64,000 bases of DNA from Agrobacterium fabrum str. C58 (GCF_000092025.1 NC_003062.2:494001-558000); one strand, 5' to 3'. Counted from the first letter of the stretch, positions 1 through 9,247 are shown. Numbers and translations: made by a program. Notes: a model not told the origin generated them from the sequence alone.

Positions 1-1
1 C

Positions 2-1441
2 TACCCGGCTGCACTTGCCATCCTGAAATGTGTTTATGAAGGCCTGCAATTGCCCTTCGACACGGCGTTGAAGGTGGAGCAGCGTTATTTCACCGAAATC
101 CTTCGCTCGAAGGAAGCCTTCGGCATGATCCGCTCGCTGTTCATTTCCATGCAGGAACTGAACAAGGGTGCGCGCCGCCCGGCAGGCCAGCCGAAGACGG
201 AGTTCAAGAAGGTCGGCGTCGTCGGCGCGGGCTTCATGGGCGCTGCCGTGGCTTACGTCACCGCCGCAGCCGGCATTCCCGTGACGCTGGTGGATCGTGA
301 CCAGGACGCGGCCGACAAGGGCAAGGGCCATTGCGAGGAGAGTGTGAAGGCCGCCATCGGCAAGGGCAGGCTGACGCAGGAAGAGGGTAAGGCCCTGCTC
401 GACCTCGTTACCCCGACATCCGATTACGCCACACTCGCCGATGCCGATCTCGTCATCGAAGCCGTCTTCGAGGATCGTGACGTGAAGAAGGCCGTCATCG
501 AGGCCGTGGAAGCCGTGTTGCCCGAAGGTGCGATCTTTGCCTCCAACACCTCCACTTTGCCAATCACGGGCCTCGCGAAGAACTCGAAGCGCCCGGCGGA
601 TTTCATCGGCATCCATTTCTTCTCGCCGGTCGAGAAGATGATGCTGACGGAAGTGATCCTCGGCAAGGAAACCGGTGACAAGGCGCTGGCCGTCGCGCTG
701 GATTACGTGGCGAAGATCAGGAAAACGCCGATCGTGGTCAACGATACGCGCGGTTTCTTCGTCAATCGCTGCGTGCTGCGCTATATGGCGGAAAGCTACG
801 ACATGCTGATCGAAGGCGTGCCCGCCGCCATGATCGAAAATGCCGCGAAATTTGCCGGCATGCCGGTCGGTCCACTGGCGCTGAATGACGAGGTGGCGAT
901 CGATCTTTCCTACAAGATCCTGAAAGCCACTGTCGCCGATCTCGGCGAAAAGGCCGTCGATCCGCGTCATATGGAACTGGTGAAGAAGCTGGTGGAAGGC
1001 GACGGCCGCTTTGGCCGCAAGAACGCCAAGGGCTTTTACGACTACCCGCCAAAGCCCGCCAAGAAATCCCTCTGGCCCGGCCTGAAGGACCTCTATCCGC
1101 AGCAGAAGCCTGAAGACGTGGATATGGATGTGCTGAAACAGCGCTTCCTCGTCACCGTGGCGCTCGAAGCCGCCCGCACGGTGGAAGAAGGCATCGTCAC
1201 CGATCCGCGTGAGGCGGATGTCGGCTCCATCCTCGGTTTCGGCTTCGCGCCCTATACCGGCGGTGCGCTGTCCTACATCGACGGCATGGGCGTGAAGAAT
1301 TTCGTCGCTCTGGCCGAGAAGCTCAGCGAAGCCTATGGCCCGCGCTTCCAGCCGACGCCGCTCCTGAAGGACATGGCGGCCAAGGGCGAGACCTTCTACG
1401 GTCGCTTCGACCCCTATGCCAGCGCCGCGAAGGCGGCATAA
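2..1441 (+). CDS. fadJ: 3-hydroxyacyl-CoA dehydrogenase (FadJ/FadB type), 5' end outside window
   Basis: The reading frame is open from base 2, so this is the 3' part of a longer gene whose start lies upstream. The fragment begins in the tail of an enoyl-CoA hydratase-like region, then has a Rossmann fold with the NAD-binding stretch KVGVVGAGFMGAAVA, a catalytic histidine region GIHFFSPVEKM, and the two helical C-terminal 3HCDH domains. Proteins of this type do the hydration and NAD-dependent 3-hydroxyacyl-CoA oxidation steps of fatty-acid beta-oxidation in the cytoplasm. The usual partner thiolase gene is not visible here. It ends at TAA 1439-1441, directly before a rho-independent terminator. 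FadJ rather than FadB is inferred and the symbol is tentative. Confidence 0.85.
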   Translation, partial: YPAALAILKCVYEGLQLPFDTALKVEQRYFTEILRSKEAFGMIRSLFISMQELNKGARRPAGQPKTEFKKVGVVGAGFMGAAVAYVTAAAGIPVTLVDRDQDAADKGKGHCEESVKAAIGKGRLTQEEGKALLDLVTPTSDYATLADADLVIEAVFEDRDVKKAVIEAVEAVLPEGAIFASNTSTLPITGLAKNSKRPADFIGIHFFSPVEKMMLTEVILGKETGDKALAVALDYVAKIRKTPIVVNDTRGFFVNRCVLRYMAESYDMLIEGVPAAMIENAAKFAGMPVGPLALNDEVAIDLSYKILKATVADLGEKAVDPRHMELVKKLVEGDGRFGRKNAKGFYDYPPKPAKKSLWPGLKDLYPQQKPEDVDMDVLKQRFLVTVALEAARTVEEGIVTDPREADVGSILGFGFAPYTGGALSYIDGMGVKNFVALAEKLSEAYGPRFQPTPLLKDMAAKGETFYGRFDPYASAAKAA

Positions 1442-1461
1442 GGCACCAAGCCAGATCATCG

Positions 1462-1487
1462 AACAGGCCCTTCGGGGCCTGTTTTAT
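1462..1487 (+). terminator. Rho-independent terminator after fadJ
   Basis: AACAGGCCC (1462-1470), loop TTCG, GGGCCTGTT (1475-1483), followed by TTATTAT. A perfect 9-bp stem with a UUCG tetraloop, 20 nt after the fadJ stop. Confidence 0.85.
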
Positions 1488-1597
1488 TATGTGGATGCCA
1501 TCGCTTTTCGTGCATCCTTTGCCGGGCTGAGGCGTTGAAAAGCGTGACCGGGCAAAACGCCCGCTGCCACACAATCAGTACGCCTCAGGAGACAGCG

Positions 1598-2029
1598 ATG
1601 AAAGCACCACTGCGATCCCACGGTTTCGACAAGCCCTCGGACCTCGATGACCATCTGGCCGAACTGGACGAAGAGGCTGAGGCGATAGCTGCGGAAGCAA
1701 AGACGGAAAAAACCGCGGTCAAGAGGACGCGTGCTTCCCATGCCATCGATCCGTCGCTGCGCGCCGAACTGGAGGAGCTTCGCAAACAGCTCGACAAGAT
1801 CCGCCGCGACGTCAAACGGCTGGAGGCCGCGCAGTATCCCCGCCACAGGCCCGCACAGCTGCACCATGAGCGTGACCGCGAGAATTCCCGCCTGATGACG
1901 GTGGTGCGCTCCGTCGCCGTCACCTCGCTCGCCAGCCGCATCTTTGCGTCTTCGCCCGTCATGGCGGCGCTGGTGGCCGTGGTGCCGTTCGCGCTTGGCC
2001 TTGCCGCCCGGCGCAGCGAAGGGTCATAG
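1598..2029 (+). CDS. Hypothetical coiled-coil protein with C-terminal membrane segment
   Basis: 143 residues. ATG 1598 is preferred over the upstream in-frame start at 1535 because CAGGAG lies just before it. Residues about 18-40 are very acidic and alanine-rich, about 50-75 form a charged heptad-like helix (LRAELEELRKQLDKIRRDVKRLE), and about 105-136 are hydrophobic and end in RRSEGS, so the C terminus is probably membrane-inserted. I do not recognise the family. It stands alone between a terminator and the tRNA-Phe region, so neighbours give no clue to function. Confidence 0.6.
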   Translation: MKAPLRSHGFDKPSDLDDHLAELDEEAEAIAAEAKTEKTAVKRTRASHAIDPSLRAELEELRKQLDKIRRDVKRLEAAQYPRHRPAQLHHERDRENSRLMTVVRSVAVTSLASRIFASSPVMAALVAVVPFALGLAARRSEGS

Positions 2030-2312
2030 CCGCCGCCGGCGACGGCAGCCTCCGTTCAATCGGAGCAGCCTTGCGGGATCCCTGCGGCGACCGGATGTGT
2101 CAGCTCCGGCTGATGCCCGAGGGTGGAGTCCCTTGCAATCCGGCTTTCGCCGGGCGCGCATTTCAGCCATCCACAGGCGCCGTGAAAAAACTGTCAAAAA
2201 ACTTCGCGATGGCGCTTGCCATGTCCGAACAAGATGTTATAACCCCGCTCACTTTCGGGGCACCAAAACAGCCCTGACCGCCAAAAGCGGAGGTTCTTCA
2301 AGGACCTGAAGT
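2030..2312. other. Intergenic region carrying the tRNA-Phe promoter
   Basis: No convincing gene. Small frames here (for example 2071-2277) lack a ribosome-binding site or recognisable protein. The only clear signal is the promoter-like pair at 2216-2243, listed separately. Confidence 0.5.
2216..2243 (+). promoter_or_regulatory. Putative housekeeping promoter of tRNA-Phe
   Basis: TTGCCA (2216-2221), 16-nt spacer, TATAAC (2238-2243), followed by a GC-rich CCCGCTC that resembles the discriminator of stable-RNA promoters. It is about 60 nt before the mature tRNA, leaving room for a processed leader. Confidence 0.55.
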
Positions 2313-2388
2313 GCCCGGATAGCTCAGTTGGTAGAGCAGCGGATTGAAAATCCGCGTGTCGGTGGTTCAAATCCGCCTCCGGGCACCA
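2313..2388 (+). tRNA. tRNA-Phe (GAA)
   Basis: Full cloverleaf of 76 nt with encoded CCA. Acceptor GCCCGGA pairs with TCCGGGC; D-arm GCTCAGTTGGTAGAGC; anticodon stem GCGGA/TCCGC with loop TTGAAAA and anticodon GAA at 2346-2348; T-arm contains GGTTCAAATCC. Confidence 0.97.
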
Positions 2389-2502
2389 TTTCTTTCAAGT
2401 TACCTTCTTGATGAATTCGTCGCTTGGTTTCTGTGCCGCTATTAGCGGTGCGCAAATTCTGATCAGCCGTCGTCTCTTCCATATGCTTTTGACGGTGACG
2501 AT

Positions 2503-3132
2503 ATGCTAAGCCTGTTTGCCTTATCTGAGGAGAACAAGCCGGAATTGGATTGCGTCGCTAATCCAACTCTTCTACCGCACGACATCATGTATTTTGATGG
2601 CTTTCTCTCTTCAGAGGACGAGGCCTTCGTTGCGGACAGATTGGATGCTGGCGAGTGGAGCACGGAGCTGAAGCGTCGTGTGCAGCATTTCGGTTATCGT
2701 TATGACTATAAAGTGCGCGCTGTTACGCCAGATGCCTATCTCGGGCCTTTGCCGCCCTGGCTGGGCTTGTTCGCCGAACGATTAGTGGCGGATGGCTACT
2801 GCCGGACAGTGCCGGATCAAGTTATTGCGAACGAGTATCTTCTGGGGCAGGGGATCAGCGCGCATGTCGATTGTGTCCCCTGTTTTGACGATACGATCGT
2901 ATCGATAAGCCTTTTATCCGCATGCGAGATGGTTTTCCGCGATTTGCGCGGACCGGGCATACGCAGCGTTCTGCATCCTCGTTCAGGCGTACTGCTCAGG
3001 GGCTCCAGCCGCTACGATTGGACTCATGAAATCCCGGCTCGCAAATCAGATATTGTTAACGGGGTAAAGACCGCCCGAAGCAGAAGGATTTCCCTCACGT
3101 TCCGCAAGGTCCTGGGTTTGAAACGGCCCTGA
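2503..3132 (+). CDS. AlkB-like 2-oxoglutarate/Fe(II) dioxygenase
   Basis: 209 residues. The iron triad HxD...H is visible as H121-V-D123 and H175 (in RYDWTHEIPAR), and the C-terminal RRISLTFR supplies the 2-oxoglutarate-binding arginines (R195, R201). This is the layout of AlkB-family oxygenases, which oxidatively remove alkyl groups from nucleic acids; the compact form with this spacing resembles ALKBH8-like bacterial members. Its substrate (DNA, RNA or protein) cannot be read from sequence. It directly follows tRNA-Phe and converges on phaG. Its codons look less GC-rich than those of its neighbours, compatible with acquisition next to the tRNA. Confidence 0.85.
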   Translation: MLSLFALSEENKPELDCVANPTLLPHDIMYFDGFLSSEDEAFVADRLDAGEWSTELKRRVQHFGYRYDYKVRAVTPDAYLGPLPPWLGLFAERLVADGYCRTVPDQVIANEYLLGQGISAHVDCVPCFDDTIVSISLLSACEMVFRDLRGPGIRSVLHPRSGVLLRGSSRYDWTHEIPARKSDIVNGVKTARSRRISLTFRKVLGLKRP

Positions 3133-3141
3133 TCAGGGCAA

Positions 3142-3486
3142 TCATAAATGCTCCCGATTATCCGAATTCTGCTCCGCCCGGTCCCGATAGAGTGCTGCCC
3201 GTCCCAGCAGCATCAGGGAGACCGGCGTTGTCACCGTCATGAAGATGCCGATGAAGATTTCGTGGAAGGCGAAGCGGTCGCCGGAAACGGAGAAATAGAT
3301 GATCGAGGCCATGACAATGCCGCCGGTGCCCCAGCTAGTGCCGAGTGTGGGCGCATGCAGGCGCTCATAGAAGCTGTTGAGCTTGGCAAAGCCGATGGTG
3401 CCGGTCAGCGTCAGCGAAGCGCCGAGCAGCACAAAGAAGGCCACGAGAATGGCGGCCCAGAGCGGAAATTCTGCAGCATTGTTCAT
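3142..3486 (-). CDS. phaG: Cation/proton antiporter subunit PhaG (MnhG type)
   Basis: 114 residues with three predicted membrane helices, the usual size of MnhG/PhaG, including the typical stretch KLNSFYERLHAPTLGTSWGTGG. It is the last gene of a leftward operon for a multi-subunit (Mrp/Mnh/Pha) antiporter that exports Na+ or K+ in exchange for protons. Its start overlaps the phaF stop by 4 nt (ATGA), which suggests translational coupling. Downstream it converges with the AlkB-like gene with only 9 nt between them. Confidence 0.93.
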   Translation of the reverse strand: MNNAAEFPLWAAILVAFFVLLGASLTLTGTIGFAKLNSFYERLHAPTLGTSWGTGGIVMASIIYFSVSGDRFAFHEIFIGIFMTVTTPVSLMLLGRAALYRDRAEQNSDNREHL

Positions 3487-3764
3487 TCGATCACCTCGCC
3501 GCGCATCATGAATTTGGAAAGGGCAACGGTGGAGACGAAGCCGAGGATGGCGATCAGCAGCGATGCCTCGAAATAGATGTCGTTGCCGGTACGCAGGCCA
3601 AAGGTCAGCAAAAGCAGCATGGCGTTGACATAAAGCGTGTCCATACCAAGCACGCGGTCCTGGGCGCGCGGGCCGATGGCGATGCGATAGACTGATATTG
3701 TCATTGCAATGGCGAGCATCAGCTGCGCCAGCGAAAAGGACCAGAAAAGGATAATCGAACTCAT
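3483..3764 (-). CDS. phaF: Cation/proton antiporter subunit PhaF (MnhF type)
   Basis: 93 residues, three membrane helices, with the family hallmark YRIAIGPRAQDRVLGMDTLYVN between helices 1 and 2. Small integral subunit of the Pha/Mrp antiporter. ATGA overlaps on both sides tie it to phaE and phaG. Confidence 0.93.
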   Translation of the reverse strand: MSSIILFWSFSLAQLMLAIAMTISVYRIAIGPRAQDRVLGMDTLYVNAMLLLLTFGLRTGNDIYFEASLLIAILGFVSTVALSKFMMRGEVIE

Positions 3765-4249
3765 TCGAATATCTCCATCAGTAGTTTTTCATAACGGTTC
3801 TTGATGAGGCTTATCCACGCCGCCTCATCCACATCATCTAGGACATGGAGGAGAAGCGTGCCCTGGCTGGAATTATATTCGAGCCAGGCGCTGCCCGGTG
3901 TCGAGGTGAGAATCGTTGCCAGAACGGCGAGCGCCATCGGGTCGCGAATCTCGAGCGGCACCGCTAGAAAGCCGGATTTGCGGTCCCTTTCGCGCTGAAA
4001 CAGGATGATCTTCGCGACCGAGAGATTGGATCTGACGATATCGTAAAGCACGATCAGGATCAGCTGCACGAGCCTGTGCCAGTTGCGGATGCGCGGCTTG
4101 GCGGGCCTCAGCGACGCCATCGCCCAGGACGCAATGAGGGCGACGCCGGTGCCGAGCAGCAGGTGCCCCGCCGAAAAGCTGTTAATCGTCAGCCAAAAGA
4201 AGATCAACGAAACCGTCAGGAGCGGGTAGGGGAGGAGACGGCTCATCAT
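3761..4249 (-). CDS. phaE: Cation/proton antiporter subunit PhaE (MnhE type)
   Basis: 162 residues from ATG 4249. The open frame extends further upstream (to 4537), but that part is out-of-frame phaD sequence rich in Arg and His with no membrane character. ATG 4249 overlaps the phaD TGA by 4 nt like the other junctions. Two N-terminal membrane helices, then a cytoplasmic domain containing FLAVPLEIRDPMALAVLATILTSTPGSAW, typical of MnhE. Confidence 0.93.
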   Translation of the reverse strand: MMSRLLPYPLLTVSLIFFWLTINSFSAGHLLLGTGVALIASWAMASLRPAKPRIRNWHRLVQLILIVLYDIVRSNLSVAKIILFQRERDRKSGFLAVPLEIRDPMALAVLATILTSTPGSAWLEYNSSQGTLLLHVLDDVDEAAWISLIKNRYEKLLMEIFE

Positions 4250-5892
4250 GGCTCTGCCTCCGGATTGCTGCCCGCTCGCGGCGCGGAAATGACGCCCTGA
4301 ATATAGCTCGCCGGCAGGTCGAGAATACGCGCCGTCTCCTGCATGTATCGCATCACCGGTCCCGCTTGTATGGTCATGGCGAGCGTCAGTCCGAGCAACA
4401 GCATGATGGGCGCGATTTCGATAACGAGAACGCGTGGCACCGTTCCTTCGATCGAGGCCCAGAAGGTGCGGATGCCGGCGCGGGTCATCGAGACCAGCGA
4501 GGCGAAGCCGGCGAACACGATCAGGAAAACCAGCCACCAGGAAAGCGTAGAAACGCTGTCATTGGCGCCAAGCCCGGAAGGGTTGAGAATGGCGGTCAGC
4601 ATCGAGAATTTGGCAATGAAGCCGGAAAGCGGCGGCAGACCGGCCAGAAGAATGCCGCAGGCGGCAAAACAGGCGCCGAGCACCGCAATGGTGGCGGGCA
4701 TGGTCACCCCCACTTCTTCTTCCTCGTCTTCTTCCTCGCCCTCGCCATAGGCCTCCATGGTGACGGCCAGAACGTTTGCGCCCGCATCCTGTCCGCGCTC
4801 GACGAGCTCGATCAGCATGAAGAAGGCGCTGATGGTGAGGGTGGAGCTGACCATGTAATAGAGCGCACCGGCCGCGACCGTCGGATTGCCGGTGCCCATG
4901 GCGGCGAGAAGCGTTCCCGATGACACCAGAACCGAAAAACCGGCCAGCCGCCCGAGCGCCTGCGACGCCAGAACCCCGATGGCGCCGAAGATGATGGTGG
5001 CGATGCCACCGACCAGCAGGGCATCATGGCCGAAGCCCGCGGATTCACCGGCCGTCTGCCCGAAGAGCAGGAATGACAGGCGGGCAATGACATAGATGCC
5101 GACCTTGCTCATGATCGCGAACAGACCGCCCACCGGGGCCGAAGCCGCGCCATAGGCCGAAGGCAGCCAGAAATTCAGCGGCCACATGCCCGCCTTCACC
5201 AGAAATGCGATGCCGAGGATGGCCGCACCGGTTTCCAGCAGCATGCGCTGGTCGGGGTTGAGGCCCTCGATGCGGTGGGCAAGATCGCCCATGTTCAGCG
5301 TGCCTGTCACGCCATAGATGAGGCTGACGCCGATCAGGAAGAACAGCGCGGCGACCAGATTGATCGCGATGTAATGCAGTCCCGCTTTCACGCGCTGCTG
5401 GCCGGAGCCATGCAGCAGCAGGCCATAGGAGGCGGCCAGCATCACTTCGAAGAAAACGAAGAGATTGAAGAGGTCGCCGGTCAGGAAGGCGCCATTGACG
5501 CCCATCAGCATCATCTGGAACAGCGAATGGAAATGCGCGCCGGACTTGTGCCATTTCGCCATTGAATAGATCAGCGAGGGAATGGCGAGCAGCGCGGTCA
5601 GAAGCACCATCAGGCCGGACAGGCGGTCTGCTACGAGCACGATGCCGAAAGGAGCCGGCCAGTTGCCGAGCAGGTAGACGCCGCTCGAGACAACTGCCGC
5701 GATCTCGGTATTAACTGTCGAATTCACCTCGCGGAACAGCAGGATCGCGACGATCAGCAACAGCACGGTGGAGGTGAAGCTGATGGCGGCCTTTGCGACG
5801 CGCTGGCGCTCATCGAAGAACAGCAGCAGGGCGGCGGTGATCAGCGGCAGCAGAATCGGGGCGACAACGATGTGGAAGGGGAATGACATCAT
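4246..5892 (-). CDS. phaD: Cation/proton antiporter subunit PhaD (MnhD type)
   Basis: 548 residues with about 14 membrane helices, homologous to the proton-pumping Nuo N/M/L subunits of complex I (proton-antiporter M domain, with GLHYIAINLVAALFFLIGVSL and the lysine-containing VKAGMWPLNFWLPSAYG). In the Mrp/Pha complex this subunit forms one of the two ion-translocating antiporter modules. A strongly acidic stretch, GEGEEEDEEEE, sits in a loop before helix 11 or so and is not a general feature of the family. ATGA overlaps with phaC and phaE. Confidence 0.93.
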   Translation of the reverse strand: MMSFPFHIVVAPILLPLITAALLLFFDERQRVAKAAISFTSTVLLLIVAILLFREVNSTVNTEIAAVVSSGVYLLGNWPAPFGIVLVADRLSGLMVLLTALLAIPSLIYSMAKWHKSGAHFHSLFQMMLMGVNGAFLTGDLFNLFVFFEVMLAASYGLLLHGSGQQRVKAGLHYIAINLVAALFFLIGVSLIYGVTGTLNMGDLAHRIEGLNPDQRMLLETGAAILGIAFLVKAGMWPLNFWLPSAYGAASAPVGGLFAIMSKVGIYVIARLSFLLFGQTAGESAGFGHDALLVGGIATIIFGAIGVLASQALGRLAGFSVLVSSGTLLAAMGTGNPTVAAGALYYMVSSTLTISAFFMLIELVERGQDAGANVLAVTMEAYGEGEEEDEEEEVGVTMPATIAVLGACFAACGILLAGLPPLSGFIAKFSMLTAILNPSGLGANDSVSTLSWWLVFLIVFAGFASLVSMTRAGIRTFWASIEGTVPRVLVIEIAPIMLLLGLTLAMTIQAGPVMRYMQETARILDLPASYIQGVISAPRAGSNPEAEP

Positions 5893-6224
5893 TTCGATTC
5901 CCTCCCGTCCACATGGTCAGTACCGGTGAGCCCGCGGGCAGCAAGCAGCACAACGAGGAACAGCGCCGTCGTCGCAAAGCCGATGACGATCGCGGTCAGC
6001 ACGAGCGCCTGCGGCACAGGGTCGGCCAGCGTTGAGCTATCCACGCCGTTCACCAGCACCGGCGGCGCATTGGTCTTGATGCCGCCGACGCCGAAGATGA
6101 AGAGATTGACGGCATAGGACAGCAAAGAGAGCCCGACAATGACCTGATAGGTGCGCGGGCGCAGGATGAGCCAGACGCCGGAGCCCGTCATGATGCCGAT
6201 GCCGATGGCAAGAATGAGTTCCAT
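5889..6224 (-). CDS. phaC: Cation/proton antiporter subunit PhaC (MnhC type)
   Basis: 111 residues, three membrane helices, homologous to NuoK, with the conserved glutamine-rich end DPVPQALVLTAIVIGFATTA. Its start shares one base with the phaAB stop (TAATG), and its stop overlaps the phaD start. Confidence 0.93.
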   Translation of the reverse strand: MELILAIGIGIMTGSGVWLILRPRTYQVIVGLSLLSYAVNLFIFGVGGIKTNAPPVLVNGVDSSTLADPVPQALVLTAIVIGFATTALFLVVLLAARGLTGTDHVDGRESK

Positions 6225-9142
6225 TACACGTCCTCCGCTTTTGCGGCTTCAGGCGTGCGAACGCGGTAGTTACGCAACGATTGGTGTGCCAGTGCTATCA
6301 GGATAAGAACGGTGGAGCCAACGACCGTCGCGAAGACGCCGAGGTCGAACAGCAGGGCGGATGCCGTCGGCATTTTGCCGATATAGGGTATGTCGGTATA
6401 CTGGAAATAGGTGGTCAGGAACGGATAGCCGAAGTACCAGGAACCGATACCCGTCGCCGCCGCCATCAGCAGGCCGAAGCCCATCCAGCGCAGCGGCAGG
6501 ATACGGATACGATCTTCTGCCCAGCGCGCGCCGCCGGCGAGATATTGCAGCAGGAAGGCAATCGCCATGGTGATGCCGGCCGCAAAGCCGCCGCCGGGCA
6601 TGTCGTGGCCGCGTATGAACAGGAAGATCGAGAAGGTGACGATGACCGGGAACATCCACTGCATCACGATGGATGGCACGTAGAGATAGTCGCGCACCGT
6701 ATCGCCCTTGCTGCGGTCGGGCCGTTCTGCATCGAAGGCGTTCTGCATCTGCTGCTGTTCCGGCACCCCGATGCTTTCATGGGCTGGGCGGAAACGGCGG
6801 AGAAGAGCGAAGACGGTGAGCGCGACGATGGCCAGCACCGCGATTTCACCGAATGTGTCGAAGCCGCGGAAATCGACCAGGATGACGTTGACGACATTGG
6901 TGCCGCCGCCTTCCGTATAGGCGCGTTCCAGGAAATAGGTGGCAATCGCATTCGGCACCGGCAGCGTCATCACGGCATAGGCGATGACGGACATGCCGAT
7001 ACCGCTGGCGGCGGCCAGCAGGAAGTCCCGGGCGCGGCGAAGCTGCGCCGGCAGCTCGTCGCTGCTATCGACCTTTTCGAAGCGTTTCGGCAGCCATCTG
7101 AGGCCGAGCAGGATGAGAACCGTGGTGACGATTTCCACCAGAAGCTGGGTGATGGCGAGATCCGGCGCGGACAGCCAGACGAAGGTGAGGCAAGTGACAA
7201 GCCCGGACACGCCGAGCATGATGAGGGCGGCGAGGCGATGATATTTCGCCTGCCAGGCGGCGCCCATGGCCGCGATCATGCCGATCAGCCACAGGATGGC
7301 GAAGATCGGATCGAAGGTCGTCACGCGCGGCAGCGACAGGGAAAATTCCGAAAGGAACAGAGGCGAGAAACCGGCGAGAAGCGCCACGAGAATGAGAAGC
7401 CTCAGCTGCGGCTGCAGACGTCGCGTGCCGAGCGTGCTTTCCAGCCACCGCGCCCATTTCCAGGACACGGTTACGAGAATGCGCTCGAAGATGCGCTGGC
7501 CCCGCAAATGCCGGAAGATCGGCGGGCCGTCGTCGCAGCGCGAGAAATAGCCGCCAAGCAGGGCATAGATTGTCACACCGCCGATCAGCGCCGCGATACT
7601 CATGATCAGCGGCAGGTTGAAACCGTGCCAGATCGACAGGCTGTAGACGGGTGTCTGCGCACCGAGAACGGACAGTACGGCGGAATGCAGGAACGGGCCG
7701 ATCGACAGGCTCGGAACGATGCCGACGATCAGGCAGGCGAAAACCAGAAACTCGATCGGGAAGCGCATCCACCGCGGCGGCTCGTGCGGATTTGGGTTCG
7801 GCAGATCGACGGGCTTGGGCCCGAAGAACACCGTGTGGATGAAGCGCAGCGAATAGGCGACGGCAAAGGCGCCCGACAGCGTTGCGACATAGGGCAAAGC
7901 CCGGTCCAGGAGCGAATCCGCGTGGGTCTCGACCGCTTCGGCAAAGAACATTTCCTTGGACAGGAAGCCGTTGAACAGCGGCACGCCGGCCATTGCTGCA
8001 CTCGCCGCCATGGCAAGCGTCGCGGTCGCGGGCATATAGGTATAAAGCCCGCTTAATCGCCGCATGTCGCGGGTGCCGGTTTCATGGTCGATGATGCCCG
8101 CTGCCATGAAAAGCGAAGCCTTGAAGGTGGCGTGGTTGACCATGTGGAATATGGCCGCGACCGCCGCCAGCGGGCTGCCGAGGCTGAGCAGCGTGGTGAT
8201 GAGGCCGAGATGGCTGATCGTCGAATAGGCCAGAAGCCCCTTCAGATCCTGCTGGAACATGGCGAAATAGGCGCCGAGCAGCAGGGTGATGACACCTGCC
8301 ACGCCCACCAGCCAGAACCATTCCGGTGTACCTGCGAGCACCGGCCAGAACCGTGCGAGCAGGAAAACTCCGGCTTTCACCATGGTTGCGGAATGCAGAT
8401 AGGCGGATACGGGGGTCGGTGCCGCCATGGCATTGGGCAGCCAGAAATGGAACGGGAACTGCGCGCTCTTCGTCAGCGCGCCGCCGAGAATGAGGATAAG
8501 CGCGGGCAGATAGAGGGAATGGGCACGGATGGCAGCACCAGCCTCGATGATCTTGTCGAGATCGTAGCTTCCCGCCATGTGGCCGAGGATGAGAAGTCCG
8601 GCCAAAAGGCTGAAACCGCCGATGCCGGTCACGGTCAGCGCCATGCGGGCGCCATCACGCGCGCCGGCATTCTGGTGCCAGTAGCCGATCAACAGGAAGG
8701 AGAAGATGCTGGTCATCTCCCAGAAGATCGACAGCAGGATGACGTTGCCGGACAGGACAACGCCGAGCATCGAGCCCATGAAGGCGAGAAAGAAGGCAAA
8801 AAACCGCGGGATCGGATCCTTGGAGGACATGTAATAGCGGGCATAAAGCACGACGAGCAGGCCTATGCCGGTAATGAGGATCGCGAAAATCCAGGCAAAA
8901 CCGTCCAGCCGCAGGGTAAAATTGAGGCCGAGCTGCGGAAGCCATTCCACATCATATTTCAGCACGCCGCCGCCGCTGATGGTGGAATATAAAAACATGC
9001 TGCTGACGAGGCCGAAGAGGGCGACGCCGCCCGCGACGGAGGCCGGACCGGCGGCCGCACCATCGCGCGGCATGAAGGCCGTGAGGAAAGCGCCGACAAA
9101 CGGCAATGCGACAATAAATGGGAGAAGGGTTGCAAGTGTCAT
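6224..9142 (-). CDS. phaAB: Fused cation/proton antiporter subunit PhaAB
   Basis: 972 residues. Residues about 1-770 are the MnhA/PhaA protein: a complex I NuoL-like antiporter module (LLIGYWHQNAGARDGARMALTVTGIGG, FHFWLPNAMAAPTPVSAYLHSATMVKAG) plus its C-terminal extension. About 800-972 are a complete MnhB domain (SIVMQWMFPVIVTFSIFLFIRGHDMPGGGFAAGI). In Mrp systems of Bacillus these are separate proteins; the fusion is typical of the rhizobial Pha form. It is the first gene of the leftward operon and starts at ATG 9142, with only a weak purine-rich site upstream. Pha systems of rhizobia act in pH and K+/Na+ adaptation; which ion is moved here is not decidable. Confidence 0.93.
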   Translation of the reverse strand: MTLATLLPFIVALPFVGAFLTAFMPRDGAAAGPASVAGGVALFGLVSSMFLYSTISGGGVLKYDVEWLPQLGLNFTLRLDGFAWIFAILITGIGLLVVLYARYYMSSKDPIPRFFAFFLAFMGSMLGVVLSGNVILLSIFWEMTSIFSFLLIGYWHQNAGARDGARMALTVTGIGGFSLLAGLLILGHMAGSYDLDKIIEAGAAIRAHSLYLPALILILGGALTKSAQFPFHFWLPNAMAAPTPVSAYLHSATMVKAGVFLLARFWPVLAGTPEWFWLVGVAGVITLLLGAYFAMFQQDLKGLLAYSTISHLGLITTLLSLGSPLAAVAAIFHMVNHATFKASLFMAAGIIDHETGTRDMRRLSGLYTYMPATATLAMAASAAMAGVPLFNGFLSKEMFFAEAVETHADSLLDRALPYVATLSGAFAVAYSLRFIHTVFFGPKPVDLPNPNPHEPPRWMRFPIEFLVFACLIVGIVPSLSIGPFLHSAVLSVLGAQTPVYSLSIWHGFNLPLIMSIAALIGGVTIYALLGGYFSRCDDGPPIFRHLRGQRIFERILVTVSWKWARWLESTLGTRRLQPQLRLLILVALLAGFSPLFLSEFSLSLPRVTTFDPIFAILWLIGMIAAMGAAWQAKYHRLAALIMLGVSGLVTCLTFVWLSAPDLAITQLLVEIVTTVLILLGLRWLPKRFEKVDSSDELPAQLRRARDFLLAAASGIGMSVIAYAVMTLPVPNAIATYFLERAYTEGGGTNVVNVILVDFRGFDTFGEIAVLAIVALTVFALLRRFRPAHESIGVPEQQQMQNAFDAERPDRSKGDTVRDYLYVPSIVMQWMFPVIVTFSIFLFIRGHDMPGGGFAAGITMAIAFLLQYLAGGARWAEDRIRILPLRWMGFGLLMAAATGIGSWYFGYPFLTTYFQYTDIPYIGKMPTASALLFDLGVFATVVGSTVLILIALAHQSLRNYRVRTPEAAKAEDV

Positions 9143-9247
9143 ATGCGGCGGCGGTTTTCTTTCTGGAATGGGAGCCTACGGCGGGTTTCCGACGACTCCG
9201 ATCCCTCAAGGTTCACAATGAACCCAATGATGATGACCGCCGGATGA

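Noticed and set aside
6281..8056. 591-residue open frame opposite phaAB
   Set aside because: High-GC antisense shadow; charged, His/Gln/Gly-rich with no domain, while the other strand encodes a clear PhaA protein.
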